Source: an uncultured Eubacterium sp.
GTDB lineage: Bacteria; Bacillota; Clostridia; Lachnospirales; Lachnospiraceae
Reading direction: 5' to 3'
DNA: 64,000 nt
Assembly (NCBI GenBank): GCA_947642745.1
Contig: CANRTU010000003.1
Span: 35,369-99,368, forward strand
In this document: positions 35,757 through 44,710 of the stretch, piece after piece
How positions within the stretch are numbered: position 1 is the first letter of the stretch
Layout: every line of letters begins with the position of its first letter
The notes under the pieces: generated by a model
What the model was told of the DNA's origin: nothing
Database searches by the model: none
What the model saw: only the letters and a program-made list of their open reading frames with translations
Position numbers and translations under genes: made by a program

Positions 35757-36097
35757 TCAGTAAACGCCCCCAATTCCAGCACAATTTCCCCGTCTTCATA
35801 ATCTGATTTTATTATGTCATACATATTGACTGCGCCCGCTTCCTCAATCTCGATAGTGCAACCTTTTTTTGGCATAAAGCCCAAATCGTCAAAAGATATA
35901 TACACAAGTGCTTCCGCAAGGTTTATCCCCTCTGCATGGTCATTCACAAGCGTTTTCCTGTCTTTTACCGCTTCATGGTCAATCACTATCGGGACTGTGT
36001 AGCAGCCGCCGCCGTACCAGATATTTGTCATTGTCGCAAACTCTCCGGGGTTGTGAAAAACTTTCAAATCTTCCAGAATTTGCGCCTTGAAGTCCAT
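35753..36097 (-). CDS. Head-tail joining protein, lambda FII-like
   Basis: 114 residues, beta-rich, with FHNPGEFATMTNIWYGGGCY and an ending IKSDYEDGEIVLELGAF. The position between capsid and Z genes and the FHNP/EFA pattern match FII-type head-tail attachment proteins. The start overlaps the capsid stop by one base. Confidence 0.7.
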   Translation of the reverse strand: MDFKAQILEDLKVFHNPGEFATMTNIWYGGGCYTVPIVIDHEAVKDRKTLVNDHAEGINLAEALVYISFDDLGFMPKKGCTIEIEEAGAVNMYDIIKSDYEDGEIVLELGAFTE

Positions 36098-37152
36098 TAC
36101 ATTACCTCTGCAACAAACCAGCTATCTACATCATGCGGCACGGAAAGCGGCGCAGACTGTAATTGCAGGAAACGTCTTGCGGGCTTTCTTTCTGCCCACA
36201 TATCCGGCACATATTTTCCCTCTACCGTGCGGAATTTTCCCGTCAGCGGGTCCACAAGCGTGATTGCCCCGTAATACATGGAATAGTTTGCCTTGCTGCT
36301 TATCAAAATCAATGTGCCGTCCGGGACCATAGGCTTTTCCTCTGCCTTTGCGGGGTTCGTCCAATCGTCCAAATACCACTCGTTATATGTGTAAATATCA
36401 AGCCCCAGCTTGTGGTATGTGCCGATATATGTCACTCCGTTTGGTAACTGCTTCGGCTGAATGGTTGCAAGGTTGTAATTTTTCACGTCAAGCACTTTCT
36501 GCACTTTTTCATCATTTATGAAAGCCGTTGCCACATCATCAGCCATAATGCACATATCGCAGTTTGTAAAACCGTGCTGCTGTACGTGCTTATGCCAACG
36601 TTCCAAATCTGCTATCTTTTCAGACTTTGCATTTGACCATTTCTTTGTTGCTTCTGATATTGTTTCTTTGTTCGTAAAGCCAAAGTCAATGACTTCATTC
36701 AATCCCTCACCGATAATCGGTATCTTGCCGCCTATAATTGACTGTACGCACATCAATTCTTCACGCCTTACAATCATGTCACGCAACTTTTTGAAGTCAC
36801 TTGACATTTTCAGCACCGCACGTTCCGCAGGTGTCCTACCCGATACAATGCTTTCCCCCGGCTGGCGGTTCAGTAAATCGTCTATTGTCGTTATCGTGTC
36901 AGGCGCAACAAGTGTCGGCTTGTATGTCTTTGTTTCGTAGCCCTCATTAGGCACGGTCTTCCCGCCTATTACCGGGTGTACATATGGTGCAACTTTCCTT
37001 GACCCCTTTACAAAGTCCACGTCAACTTCCTTTGTCACAAATGTTTCCTCATTGCGGAAAAATGTGCTGCGGAAGAACGTATGCACTGGCGGCAGTTTTG
37101 TCACTACCCGCCCCATAGTCCGTGGGTCATATATGCTAACTTCTTTTGCCAT
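36097..37152 (-). CDS. Major capsid protein, lambda E-like
   Basis: 351 residues of the lambda gpE family: ISIYDPRTMGRV-like start (EVSIYDPRTMGRVVTKLPPV), TFFRSTFFRN, RVVPYVHP-like KVAPYVHPVI and NEWYLDD later on. It forms the icosahedral shell. The gene is flanked by a decoration protein gene and a head-tail joining gene as in lambda. Confidence 0.93.
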   Translation of the reverse strand: MAKEVSIYDPRTMGRVVTKLPPVHTFFRSTFFRNEETFVTKEVDVDFVKGSRKVAPYVHPVIGGKTVPNEGYETKTYKPTLVAPDTITTIDDLLNRQPGESIVSGRTPAERAVLKMSSDFKKLRDMIVRREELMCVQSIIGGKIPIIGEGLNEVIDFGFTNKETISEATKKWSNAKSEKIADLERWHKHVQQHGFTNCDMCIMADDVATAFINDEKVQKVLDVKNYNLATIQPKQLPNGVTYIGTYHKLGLDIYTYNEWYLDDWTNPAKAEEKPMVPDGTLILISSKANYSMYYGAITLVDPLTGKFRTVEGKYVPDMWAERKPARRFLQLQSAPLSVPHDVDSWFVAEVM

Positions 37153-37166
37153 GTTTCTTTCCTCCC

Positions 37167-37499
37167 TTATCTCAAAAAGATTGAAATTTTTCTGAAAGCG
37201 TCCTTTAACGCTTCAATTTCCACGCCATCAGGAAGCACAAGTGCTTCTGCAAAAAATTCCCCGGTCATGTAGTATACTGCGGGTTCGTCTTCCTCTGCCG
37301 CTGCCGCCGCAATTCCTACCACCGCCATTTCTTTTCCTTCTTCGGCGGCTGCTACCGGGACAATTTTCCCGTCAGCGTTCTTTGCGACTGGCATACATTC
37401 TTCCAGCTTTGCCCCCGCAACGCCTGTTTCTGGCAATGTCGGGAAGTCACCTGCAAAGAAATTTTTAGGCTCATGCTTCCTTGTGTCAATCTCGTACAT
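37167..37499 (-). CDS. Head decoration protein, lambda D-like
   Basis: 110 residues. FFAGDFPTLPETGVAG near the start and the later TGEFFAEALVLPDGVE match the gpD fold that trims and stabilises lambda-like heads. The ATG at 37499 has better spacing to GGAGG than the one two codons earlier. Lies next to the capsid gene. Confidence 0.85.
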   Translation of the reverse strand: MYEIDTRKHEPKNFFAGDFPTLPETGVAGAKLEECMPVAKNADGKIVPVAAAEEGKEMAVVGIAAAAAEEDEPAVYYMTGEFFAEALVLPDGVEIEALKDAFRKISIFLR

Positions 37500-37517
37500 T
37501 TTCATTCCCTCCTTGTC

Positions 37518-37886
37518 TTATTTTGCGTCAGGGAAAAGCCTGTCAATAGCCGCATTGAACGGGTCCGCTGTTTCGCCGCCCTGTTCTGCCGCTGCCGCCC
37601 CCACGCCGTTCACGTTGCTGTCTGCCACGTCTGCCGCACGGTCCGTCATGTACTGCCCGCCCTGCTCTTTCTGCTTCATAAGGATTTTCAGTGCCATTTC
37701 CCCGGCAGAAACGGGCTTGTCAAACATTGCTTCATTCACAATATCTTCAAAACCGTCCACTGCTGCCGCCTGCAGTTCTTTTATGCGGCTTCTCTCTTTT
37801 TCCGTGGCACTGTTTTCGATTGCCGCCGTCAAGTCCGGGTATGCCGCTTTCAGTTCGTCAACCGTTTTAATGTCTTTTGGTTCCAT
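37518..37886 (-). CDS. Nested scaffold protein (lambda Nu3-like)
   Basis: An in-frame ATG at 37886 inside the protease gene has its own strong GGGAGGAAAGGAC site. It would give a 122-residue, helical, acidic protein, MEPKDIKTVDELKAAYPDLT to RLFPDAK. Lambda makes its scaffold Nu3 from an in-frame start within gene C in the same way. Confidence 0.75.
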   Translation of the reverse strand: MEPKDIKTVDELKAAYPDLTAAIENSATEKERSRIKELQAAAVDGFEDIVNEAMFDKPVSAGEMALKILMKQKEQGGQYMTDRAADVADSNVNGVGAAAAEQGGETADPFNAAIDRLFPDAK

Positions 37887-38666
37887 TGTCCTTTCCTCCC
37901 TTTTCGGTTTATTTTCTGGCTTTGCGCCGTTTTGAAAGCTGCCCTTGCCTGCAATACTGTTCAAGATTGCTTTAGGTATTGTGGAAAAATTTGTAATGTC
38001 AAACGGTACGGAATTTACTACAATCCTGTTTTCGTTCTCCACTACTGTTTTGCTTTCTTCAAACAGTAATTCATCACAAAAGCCATTTTCCACGGCAGCG
38101 TCACCAGTCCACCAGCTTTCTTCTGTCATAAAATCGGATATTTCCTGCTCTGTCCTCCCGGTCTTCATTGCGTAAGTGTTTACGATAGATTGTTTTATCA
38201 CTTTCAATTCGTCTGCCAGCTTTGTGAAGTCTTCCGCTTTGAACGTGTCCCACACTGTCATTGCAGGGTCATGTATCATAAATACCCCGTTTTTTGCAAT
38301 TTTTATTGTATCGCCCGCCATTGCAATTATCGTGGCTGCGGAAGCCGCCCAGCCGTCTATTTTGACCGTTATATTTGCCGGGTGGTCTTTCAGCCTTGTA
38401 TAAATTGCGTTTGCTGCAAATACATCACCGCCGGGGCTGTTTATCCTCACAATGATTTCCGGCACGTCTTCCCCCAGTGCGGCAAGCTCTTTGTTAAACT
38501 GCCCCGGTGTAACACGGTCTTCCCACCAGCTTTGATTGCTACTGATTGCGCCGTATAAAAGCAGTTCCGGGGGTTTTGTTGCTGTTGCTGGTATAAAGTC
38601 CCAAAATCTATTTTTCTGCTCCCCCTGCGGGCTGTTTGCCGTCTTCCTGCTGCTTCCCTGCCCCAT
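37518..38666 (-). CDS. Head maturation protease, ClpP/S49-like (lambda C-like)
   Basis: About 382 residues. The ClpP-like fold shows IIVRINSPGGDVFAANAIYT, the catalytic serine in DGWAASAATIIAMAG and the histidine in FMIHDPA. The C-terminal 120 residues can be made separately as a scaffold. The true start is uncertain: the frame is open to 38750, overlapping the portal gene, and ATG 38666 is the best of several weak choices. It would cut scaffold and capsid proteins during head maturation. Confidence 0.85.
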   Translation of the reverse strand: MGQGSSRKTANSPQGEQKNRFWDFIPATATKPPELLLYGAISSNQSWWEDRVTPGQFNKELAALGEDVPEIIVRINSPGGDVFAANAIYTRLKDHPANITVKIDGWAASAATIIAMAGDTIKIAKNGVFMIHDPAMTVWDTFKAEDFTKLADELKVIKQSIVNTYAMKTGRTEQEISDFMTEESWWTGDAAVENGFCDELLFEESKTVVENENRIVVNSVPFDITNFSTIPKAILNSIAGKGSFQNGAKPENKPKREERTMEPKDIKTVDELKAAYPDLTAAIENSATEKERSRIKELQAAAVDGFEDIVNEAMFDKPVSAGEMALKILMKQKEQGGQYMTDRAADVADSNVNGVGAAAAEQGGETADPFNAAIDRLFPDAK

Positions 38667-40272
38667 GCTGTTCTGGCACGTCCTGTTCTTCCTGCTCCTG
38701 TTGTCCGGGCTTCTCCTGCCCTTTTTCTTTTTTCTCTGCGCTTCCTGCAATTTTTTTCACCTCTTTCAATGCCTTTTCTTCGTTTTTCAGTTGTTCGCAG
38801 TTGCTGTAAAAATCACCGCCAGCCATTTCCATTGTTTCCGTGCTTCGTGTAGAAAAGCCGTTTTCTACTTTCAACACTGCTGCATTTACTTCCTGTACCG
38901 GGTTCAAAAGCCCCCTTGCCGGTCCGTTCCATGCCGCCTTGCAGTATGCCTTGTGCCGCAACGGGTCAGCGAAAAAGCCGGGTGCTTTTATCCTGCCTTT
39001 TGCTACCGCTTCCGCAAGCCATTCTTCATAGATAGGCTGGCAAAAGTCATTCGCAAGCCATGTCCGATACATTTTGAACATTTTCCACGCTTCTTCCAGT
39101 GCGCCCCGGCTTGCTGAATAGCTTGCAGTAAAATGTTTCATCAGCAGTTCATACGGTATTTCTAACGCTGCCCCTATCTGCTGGCAGATAGCTTCCACAA
39201 AACCGCTGAAATTTGCGTTAGGTCTTCCGGGGTTTATGTCGTGCGCCTTTTCGCCCTCTCCCAAATCAAGAACCGCACCCGGCGCAAGCTCCAGCGTTGT
39301 TTCGTCTTCTGCGTCAATCAGTTCTTCTTCTGGTATGCCGGACCCTATCGGCTCCCCGTCTTTGTCTTCCGTCTTCTCAATGAATACCGTAAACATTCCA
39401 GAAACAACCGCCGCCACAAGTTCAGCGTCCGTATACCGCCCCAACTGCTTCAACGCTTCAATGACCGGGGCAAGGAACGGAACGCCCCTGCGCTGGTCTA
39501 TGCGCTCCCTGCACATTAAATGCAACACATTCCTGCGCCCTGTCCGTTTCCCGTATGCTTCCACCCTCTGCCACTCCATGCGCTCATTTGCGTATGAAAG
39601 CGGGTGGTGCTTTGAAAAGTGATATGCTACCACTTCCCCGTCTGCGTCTACTTCAACGCCGCCCACAATCTGATTGTCAAACGTGTCAAAGTTGTACGGG
39701 CTTGAAAGCCTATCCGCTTCTATAAGCTGCACCCGTAAATCATACGGCTGGTTTTTCCGTGGCTTCACTGGAAGCAGTGCCAGCGTGTCCCCGGAAGCAA
39801 GCCAGTTCAAAAACGCAAGCTGTTGAAGCTCATAGAAATTGTCAAGCCTTGCCATGTCGCAGTCTGCGCTCTCTGCCCACAACTCCCATTCCTTAGATAT
39901 TTTTCTTTCAAGCTCCTTTGCCTTTTCAGGTGAAATTTTCAGCACATCTGCGTCAATCGTTGGTTTCGGCATAAGCCCCCGCCCCACAACATTTGTCCGC
40001 ATTGTGTTTACTGCTGCCCTGCCTATCGGGACCCCCATATATATGTCCCTGCTTCTTTGCCGCAGTGTTGGTAAGTTCTCGTTTATATCCTCCCGCCAGC
40101 TTCCTCCGGCGTAATTCCAGCCCAGCAGTGATTTTTTTGTTACGCTTGCGCCATAATTGCCGTAACCGCTGTTTAATATCTGCATTTTGTGTCTTGCAGC
40201 CGTCCTTTTCAGCGCAAATTGCGGGGCTATTGTCGCAATTATTCCATCAACCGCCCTTGCAATGCCGTTCAA
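38608..40272 (-). CDS. Portal protein, lambda B-like
   Basis: 554 residues. LLGWNYAGGSWREDINENLP, RSRDIYMGVPIGRAAVNTMR and VVGRGLMPKP are the family's N-terminal marks; NFSGFVEAICQQIGAALEIP, ELLMKHFTASYSASRGALEE and FYEEWLAEAV-like YEEWLAEAVAKG follow. The C-terminal tail is Glu/Gln/Lys-rich. It forms the DNA channel at the head vertex. Confidence 0.94.
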   Translation of the reverse strand: MNGIARAVDGIIATIAPQFALKRTAARHKMQILNSGYGNYGASVTKKSLLGWNYAGGSWREDINENLPTLRQRSRDIYMGVPIGRAAVNTMRTNVVGRGLMPKPTIDADVLKISPEKAKELERKISKEWELWAESADCDMARLDNFYELQQLAFLNWLASGDTLALLPVKPRKNQPYDLRVQLIEADRLSSPYNFDTFDNQIVGGVEVDADGEVVAYHFSKHHPLSYANERMEWQRVEAYGKRTGRRNVLHLMCRERIDQRRGVPFLAPVIEALKQLGRYTDAELVAAVVSGMFTVFIEKTEDKDGEPIGSGIPEEELIDAEDETTLELAPGAVLDLGEGEKAHDINPGRPNANFSGFVEAICQQIGAALEIPYELLMKHFTASYSASRGALEEAWKMFKMYRTWLANDFCQPIYEEWLAEAVAKGRIKAPGFFADPLRHKAYCKAAWNGPARGLLNPVQEVNAAVLKVENGFSTRSTETMEMAGGDFYSNCEQLKNEEKALKEVKKIAGSAEKKEKGQEKPGQQEQEEQDVPEQHGAGKQQEDGKQPAGGAEK

Positions 40273-40302
40273 AATCTCACCTCCTGCCCGTTTTATCGCA
40301 TG

Positions 40303-40326
40303 AAAAAAGCACCTTTTCCGGGTGCT
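40303..40326 (-). terminator. Terminator/attenuator before the portal gene
   Basis: On the minus strand AGCACC and GGTGCT pair around a 7-base loop, followed by TTTTTT. It lies between the promoter-like region at 40358-40430 and the portal gene, so transcripts from that promoter would end after about 50 bases unless antitermination occurs. Confidence 0.65.
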
Positions 40327-40357
40327 TTTCTGCTTTCTTTTAATTTTTCCAGTTTAT

Positions 40358-40430
40358 ATAATATCACTGTTTTTCGGGAAATGGGGGGAAGAAAATCGCC
40401 AAAACGGGAAATTGCGGGAAATGTCGGGAA
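40358..40430 (-). promoter_or_regulatory. Putative activated phage promoter P2 with four CGGGAAAT boxes
   Basis: A minus-strand -10 box TATTAT (40358-40363) is preceded, after 11 bases, by TTCCCG. On the plus strand CGGGAAAT starts at 40375, 40405, 40415 and 40425, the last three 10 bases apart, so on one face of the helix. The -10 to TTCCCG spacing is identical to that of the promoter at 44064. Confidence 0.6.
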
Positions 40431-40433
40431 ATT

Positions 40434-40670
40434 TTACAAGTCACGGGGTACAACCCGCCGCACACGGTTCCTGCCGCCTGCCTTTTTCGCATTTTCAAGC
40501 GCAATGACTTTTTTATTCCAGTAATCTATTACATTTCTGATTTCTGTCAAATTTGCCCTTGTCAGTACCCGGCTCCCTATTGTGTAGCTCTGCCCTGTTG
40601 TTACGGTCAGTTCTGCTTCCAGCCATGCGTCTAAATGCTTCTGCGCTGTTTCCAGTGTAATTCCTGCCAT
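40434..40670 (-). CDS. Head-tail connector, gpW-like (DUF6148 type)
   Basis: 78 residues: TLETAQKHLDAWLEAELTVT, GQSYTIGSRVLTRANLTEIR and a basic C-terminus RRVVPRDL. This is the gpW-like family found between terminase and portal genes. It joins DNA-filled heads to tails. The start overlaps the terminase stop by one base. Confidence 0.85.
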   Translation of the reverse strand: MAGITLETAQKHLDAWLEAELTVTTGQSYTIGSRVLTRANLTEIRNVIDYWNKKVIALENAKKAGGRNRVRRVVPRDL

Positions 40671-42505
40671 CAGATAACACCCCCTTTGCTTCTCTGTCCT
40701 CTTTTTTTCCTTTTCCTGCCGCCTGCTGCCTGCTGGTTGTTTTCCTCCGGCTTTTTCAGCGGCAGGTTTGTTATTTCGATAGCCGCCGTTGCATAGTTCC
40801 GGCAGTCTAACGCTTCATTTCTCTTGTGCTGCCCTTTGTCCCGCAATTCCCATACAAAGAACGGTTTCCCCATTTTGTATCTTAGCACTTTCTTTTCAGA
40901 CGTAAGCCCTTTGAAGTATTTTTCGTCATACCCTTTTCCGTCTTCCAGCGGAAAGTGGCAGTACCCCGGACCCGGATTTTCTACTTTCAGCCTATCCATA
41001 AGCCAGCTTTTTCCCGTGTCAACGCCTATCATAAAAAGATATGCCTGCTCCCTGTTGTTCTTTGACGGCTTCTGTATGTATGCCGCCGCACTGTCATTGC
41101 TTCCCTTTATTGCAAATATGTTCCTGTTGAACCTCTTTTTGCAGAATTTATATACCTGATTAGCCCTATGACCGCCGCTGTCTACGCAGGCGCATATGAT
41201 TTTCAGCTTTGTTCCGTCCTTTTTTTCAAATGTCTGTGAAAGAAACGTGTCCAAATCTTTCCACACCTGATTTTCAATACTGCTGTTGTCCCCGTATAGC
41301 ACGGCATACTTTATTCCCCAGCTTTCATACTCTGGACCCCAGCCCACAACATCAATTTCAAATCTATCGTCTTGCGTGTCCACTCCTGCCGTTATGTACA
41401 TTACATCTTCCGGCACTTCACAATCATATATTTCCCGGCGTTCCAGTAACACGTCATCTTCTATGGTTTCCCCGTCTTCCTCCCACGTCTGCCCCATTTC
41501 TGTATTAGTCCATACTTTCATCAGCTCCACATTTCCTTTTTTGACTTCCTCATTCGCAAGTATGAATTTTTCTACAACCTCCCGCCATGTGGTCAGCGTT
41601 GAAGCAAGCGTGTTCAGGTGAAAGCCCTTGACCGGGTTTTCCGGGTCCGCATGAATAAAGCAGCCGTCAATAAATCTTTCTTTCCATTCTGCTTCACTCG
41701 ATATTACGCCGCACTTTTCACATACATACTGTATTTCAGACAAGTCTTTTTTATCATACACGACATTGCCCCATACAAGCGGCTGTAATTCACCGCAACA
41801 CGGGCAAGGCGTGTTCCACTCTCCCCGGCTGCTGTTTTCATATTCAATTTCAATCCGGGAAGCCCCTTTGATTGTCGGCGTTGAAATGTCTACCTGCTTT
41901 TTGTTCCAGTACGTTGTCTGTCTTTTTGTCGCAAGTAGCAGCGGGTCCCCCTCATTCCCTGCGCTTGCCGGATAGCCGTCTATTTCATCAGCCAGCAATA
42001 TCCTTACTGTGTGGCTGCGCAGTCCTGTCGGGCTGTTCGCTCCCGCAATCGTAACAAAACCGCCCGGAAAGATTTTTTGCAGTATCGTGTTTCCGCTGCT
42101 CCTGCTCTTATCGTTTACACGCTCCGCAAGTACCGGGGTTTCCCGTAGCATAGGGGACAACTTTTCTTTTGAGAACTTTTCAGCCATGTCTATTGTCGGC
42201 TGTATTACCATAATCGGGGACGGGTCATAATGTATATAATATCCTATCGGGTTCAGCACCATTGCGTCCGTTTTCCCAACCTGTGCGGCAGACATAATCA
42301 CGACTTTTTTTATTGATATGTCCGTGATTGCGTCCATTATTTCTTTCTGGTACGGGGCTTTTGCAGTCTTCCACCTGCCCGGCTCTGCCGTTGTCCCTGC
42401 TGCCAGCCGTCTAAATTCGTCAGCCCATTCAGATAGTTTCAAATCTGGCGGCGGCTTCAATACTTCAAATATCTTCCTGAAAAGTTTCCTTGTGTTATCC
42501 CTCAT
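40670..42505 (-). CDS. Terminase large subunit, lambda A-like
   Basis: About 611 residues. The ATPase part has the Walker A-like SAAQVGKTD (about residue 75) and Walker B ILLADEIDGYP. The nuclease part has ITAGVDTQDDRFEIDVVGWG and CVDSGGHRANQVYKFCKKRF. GTTAEPGRWKTAKAPYQ is a lambda-type mark. A TTG at 42535 is an alternative start; ATG 42505 follows AAGGAAG. It packages DNA and cuts it, so cos-type ends are likely. Confidence 0.93.
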   Translation of the reverse strand: MRDNTRKLFRKIFEVLKPPPDLKLSEWADEFRRLAAGTTAEPGRWKTAKAPYQKEIMDAITDISIKKVVIMSAAQVGKTDAMVLNPIGYYIHYDPSPIMVIQPTIDMAEKFSKEKLSPMLRETPVLAERVNDKSRSSGNTILQKIFPGGFVTIAGANSPTGLRSHTVRILLADEIDGYPASAGNEGDPLLLATKRQTTYWNKKQVDISTPTIKGASRIEIEYENSSRGEWNTPCPCCGELQPLVWGNVVYDKKDLSEIQYVCEKCGVISSEAEWKERFIDGCFIHADPENPVKGFHLNTLASTLTTWREVVEKFILANEEVKKGNVELMKVWTNTEMGQTWEEDGETIEDDVLLERREIYDCEVPEDVMYITAGVDTQDDRFEIDVVGWGPEYESWGIKYAVLYGDNSSIENQVWKDLDTFLSQTFEKKDGTKLKIICACVDSGGHRANQVYKFCKKRFNRNIFAIKGSNDSAAAYIQKPSKNNREQAYLFMIGVDTGKSWLMDRLKVENPGPGYCHFPLEDGKGYDEKYFKGLTSEKKVLRYKMGKPFFVWELRDKGQHKRNEALDCRNYATAAIEITNLPLKKPEENNQQAAGGRKRKKRGQRSKGGVI

Positions 42506-42971
42506 TTTTCTTGTCTTCCTTACATATCTTGTCAAAGTCCGCTAATTCCTCCAGCGTTTCATCAATCGCCGTTTTCATTAGCTTGAATATTTCCGTCTGG
42601 TCTTTCTTCTTTGCCATAATCGGGCTTAATTTTGCGGGTATCGCCATCAACTTTGTGCGGAAGTTCACAAGCACATCTGTCAACGCCTTTTCAATGTCTT
42701 CTGTCGTGTGAAGCTCATTCTTTCGCACCTGCAGTTCCAGTTCTTCACTCTCCCTTTTTGCCCGCACCAGCTTTGCCCGTTCCGTGTTATAGTCCACCTT
42801 GTCTTCCGCTTCCGGGTTTTTCTGCCGCAGGAAATTTATGTACTGCACTGTGGCTGTCTGCAAGTCATAAAGCCCCGGCTTGTATTCGGTCAGCACTCCT
42901 TTGTCACGTAGCAGGCGCACATTGCGTTCCGTCATATCCAGCCGCCGTGCCACTGCTGCCGCTGTATACAT
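42495..42971 (-). CDS. Terminase small subunit, Nu1-like
   Basis: About 158 residues. The N-terminal winged helix MYTAAAVARRLDMTERNVRL and the later helices (ERAKLVRAKRESEELELQVR, then DIEKALTDVLVNFRTKL) match the lambda Nu1 family, which binds cos. GTG and TTG codons lie just upstream near AAAGGGGGTG and could be the real start. It overlaps the large subunit gene. Confidence 0.85.
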   Translation of the reverse strand: MYTAAAVARRLDMTERNVRLLRDKGVLTEYKPGLYDLQTATVQYINFLRQKNPEAEDKVDYNTERAKLVRAKRESEELELQVRKNELHTTEDIEKALTDVLVNFRTKLMAIPAKLSPIMAKKKDQTEIFKLMKTAIDETLEELADFDKICKEDKKNEG

Positions 42972-43094
42972 TTTCAAAAAATACACCCCCTTTCATATTT
43001 TCGCCCCGGAAGCGGAAAGCGATTTTTTTAATTATTATCTAGGCAGGCTTTGGGCGTCACCGTACCCGCACCCCTGCTGAAACGCTGAAAGAAC

Positions 43095-43922
43095 CTACTC
43101 GCAGCCGCTTTCGGCTGTCGGTTCGTCAATGATTTCTTCCGTTTCATCATCTATGTCAATCTCGCCTGTTAGCTTCTGCCTTGCAAGGTTGTATTTGCGT
43201 TCTTCCAGTTGCAGTCTTTGTTGTTCCATCTCGTATGACTTCATGCTGTCAAGCTGTTTTATAATGCGCCCATGCAGGCGGTTCAGTTCAGCTTCCACTT
43301 TCATTGCCCTGTCAAATGCGCTTGCTTTTATGATAGATTTCATTGCAGTCTTTAGCTTCTCACTGCTGCCGCCTGCTGCTCCTGCTTCCGGGTCTTGTGC
43401 CAGCCCTGTTTCAATGCCTGTTTCCTGCTCCTGCTGTTGTTCCTCAATTCCTTTTGGTACTACCATATGCACTATTTTATCAACGTAATATTGCCCCTCT
43501 GCTTCCGGGTCCGTGTACTGTTTTAGCAGCCCCTCCAGATATGACTTGCGTATTAGCAGGCTTTGTAATTCGTCCTGCATACGCTGTATATTATCCCCCT
43601 GTAACGCCTGTTTTATCTTCTCTACTTCCTCCGGCGCAATGTCTTCAATGCCCGCTTTTGCGTATGCGCCATGCGTGACCGCATTTTTATTTCCGTCCTT
43701 TGCTGGTGTCCTCCCCCCGGCGTTTTTATTTCCCGGCTGCCCACCCCTTTTTTTAGTGGCTTCTTTCAGCTTTTCTTCCCACTTGTCTTCTGATTTCCAC
43801 TTGCTTATGCGTGCCTTTGGGACACCTGCTGCCGCCGCCAGTTCGTCAAGTGTCATTTTGCCGCCGCTTTCAATGTACCGCCGCAGGCTCTGGTCCCGTT
43901 CCGGGTTCCTTTTCCGTCCCAT
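43095..43922 (-). CDS. Phage terminase small subunit-related DNA-binding protein
   Basis: 275 residues. The N-terminal helix-turn-helix LDELAAAAGVPKARISKWKS followed by GGQPGNKNAGGRTP and GNKNAVTHGAYAK is the N-terminal signature of PBSX XtmA/YqaS-type terminase small subunits. The rest is helical and Gln/Glu-rich. A second, Nu1-like small subunit follows, which makes this phage unusual in having both. Confidence 0.75.
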   Translation of the reverse strand: MGRKRNPERDQSLRRYIESGGKMTLDELAAAAGVPKARISKWKSEDKWEEKLKEATKKRGGQPGNKNAGGRTPAKDGNKNAVTHGAYAKAGIEDIAPEEVEKIKQALQGDNIQRMQDELQSLLIRKSYLEGLLKQYTDPEAEGQYYVDKIVHMVVPKGIEEQQQEQETGIETGLAQDPEAGAAGGSSEKLKTAMKSIIKASAFDRAMKVEAELNRLHGRIIKQLDSMKSYEMEQQRLQLEERKYNLARQKLTGEIDIDDETEEIIDEPTAESGCE

Positions 43923-44063
43923 GCCCTCACCTCATTTCGTTTGTTTTCAAAATCCCAGTTTTCCGTTTTTTCGGAAGTGATAAAAAATATAGACTTTGCA
44001 AATTGCAGAAACAAAGTCATTCTGCCGCCATGCGGCTTGTCAAAAAGTGTCTTCTTTCTGTCT

Positions 44064-44094
44064 ATTATAGCAGGCAGTAACGGGAATTTCCGTG
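44064..44094 (-). promoter_or_regulatory. Putative late promoter P1 with CGGGAATTTCCG palindrome
   Basis: Minus-strand -10 box TATAAT (44064-44069). After 11 bases comes the palindrome CGGGAATTTCCG (44081-44092) in place of a -35 box. It lies just downstream of the ArpU-like gene and upstream of the terminase genes, the normal place for an activator-dependent late promoter. Confidence 0.65.
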
Positions 44095-44101
44095 CAATGT
44101 T

Positions 44102-44590
44102 TTATTCCCCTATTTCGTAATCTGTCAGCACCTTGTTTTTCTGGAAGCTCACCAGCAGTTTTCCCAGTGCTTCATCACGGATATTTTTACACTGTCTGTC
44201 ACTGTAATTTGTGCGCTCTGCCACCTGCTCCCACTTCATGCTGTCAAAGTAAAAACCAAAAATGATTTTTTTATGCTTCAAATTCAGCCTTGACACTTCT
44301 TTTATGATTTCAATTTTCACTTTCTGCAAGGCTTCTATTTCCCTTTGGTACATCTTGATTTCTTTGCTTACGTAGTCCGGGATATTCATTGCCCTGCTTT
44401 CTGTCTGGCTCCCTGCGTGGTAGTTCCCTTTTGGCATACCGTCATACTGTATTCCAGATACCGTATTGTAATACTGGTCTAAATCTGCTATTGCGTTTCT
44501 TTTCGCCCTGATTTCTTCGTCAATGTCCGGGAAGAACTCTAAAAGCCTGATAACCTTTGCTTTGTCCATTGCTTCCGCTACTTCTGCCAT
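44102..44590 (-). CDS. ArpU/RinA-like late transcription regulator
   Basis: 162 residues. The C-terminal part LNLKHKKIIFGFYFDSMKWE followed by QVAERTNYSDRQCKNIRDEA is a sigma region 4-like helix-turn-helix, as in the ArpU/RinA/DUF1492 family. The N-terminal half is helical. It lies immediately before the morphogenesis genes and probably turns on the late promoter right behind it. Confidence 0.8.
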   Translation of the reverse strand: MAEVAEAMDKAKVIRLLEFFPDIDEEIRAKRNAIADLDQYYNTVSGIQYDGMPKGNYHAGSQTESRAMNIPDYVSKEIKMYQREIEALQKVKIEIIKEVSRLNLKHKKIIFGFYFDSMKWEQVAERTNYSDRQCKNIRDEALGKLLVSFQKNKVLTDYEIGE

Positions 44591-44710
44591 TCCTTTTACC
44601 TCCTAAACACTTTTTGCGCCGTCTTTCCGGCTGTCTTTGCACCGCTGCCGCCTTTCCTTATTACGCACCGCAAGGGCAAGCACCTTTTCAGGCGTTGCCC
44701 CTTTACTTCT

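Noticed and set aside
44591..44710. In-frame continuation after the stop of the 44711 gene as stop-codon readthrough
   Set aside because: About 40 codons without a start are open, but the stretch is short and basic by composition, so chance is likely.
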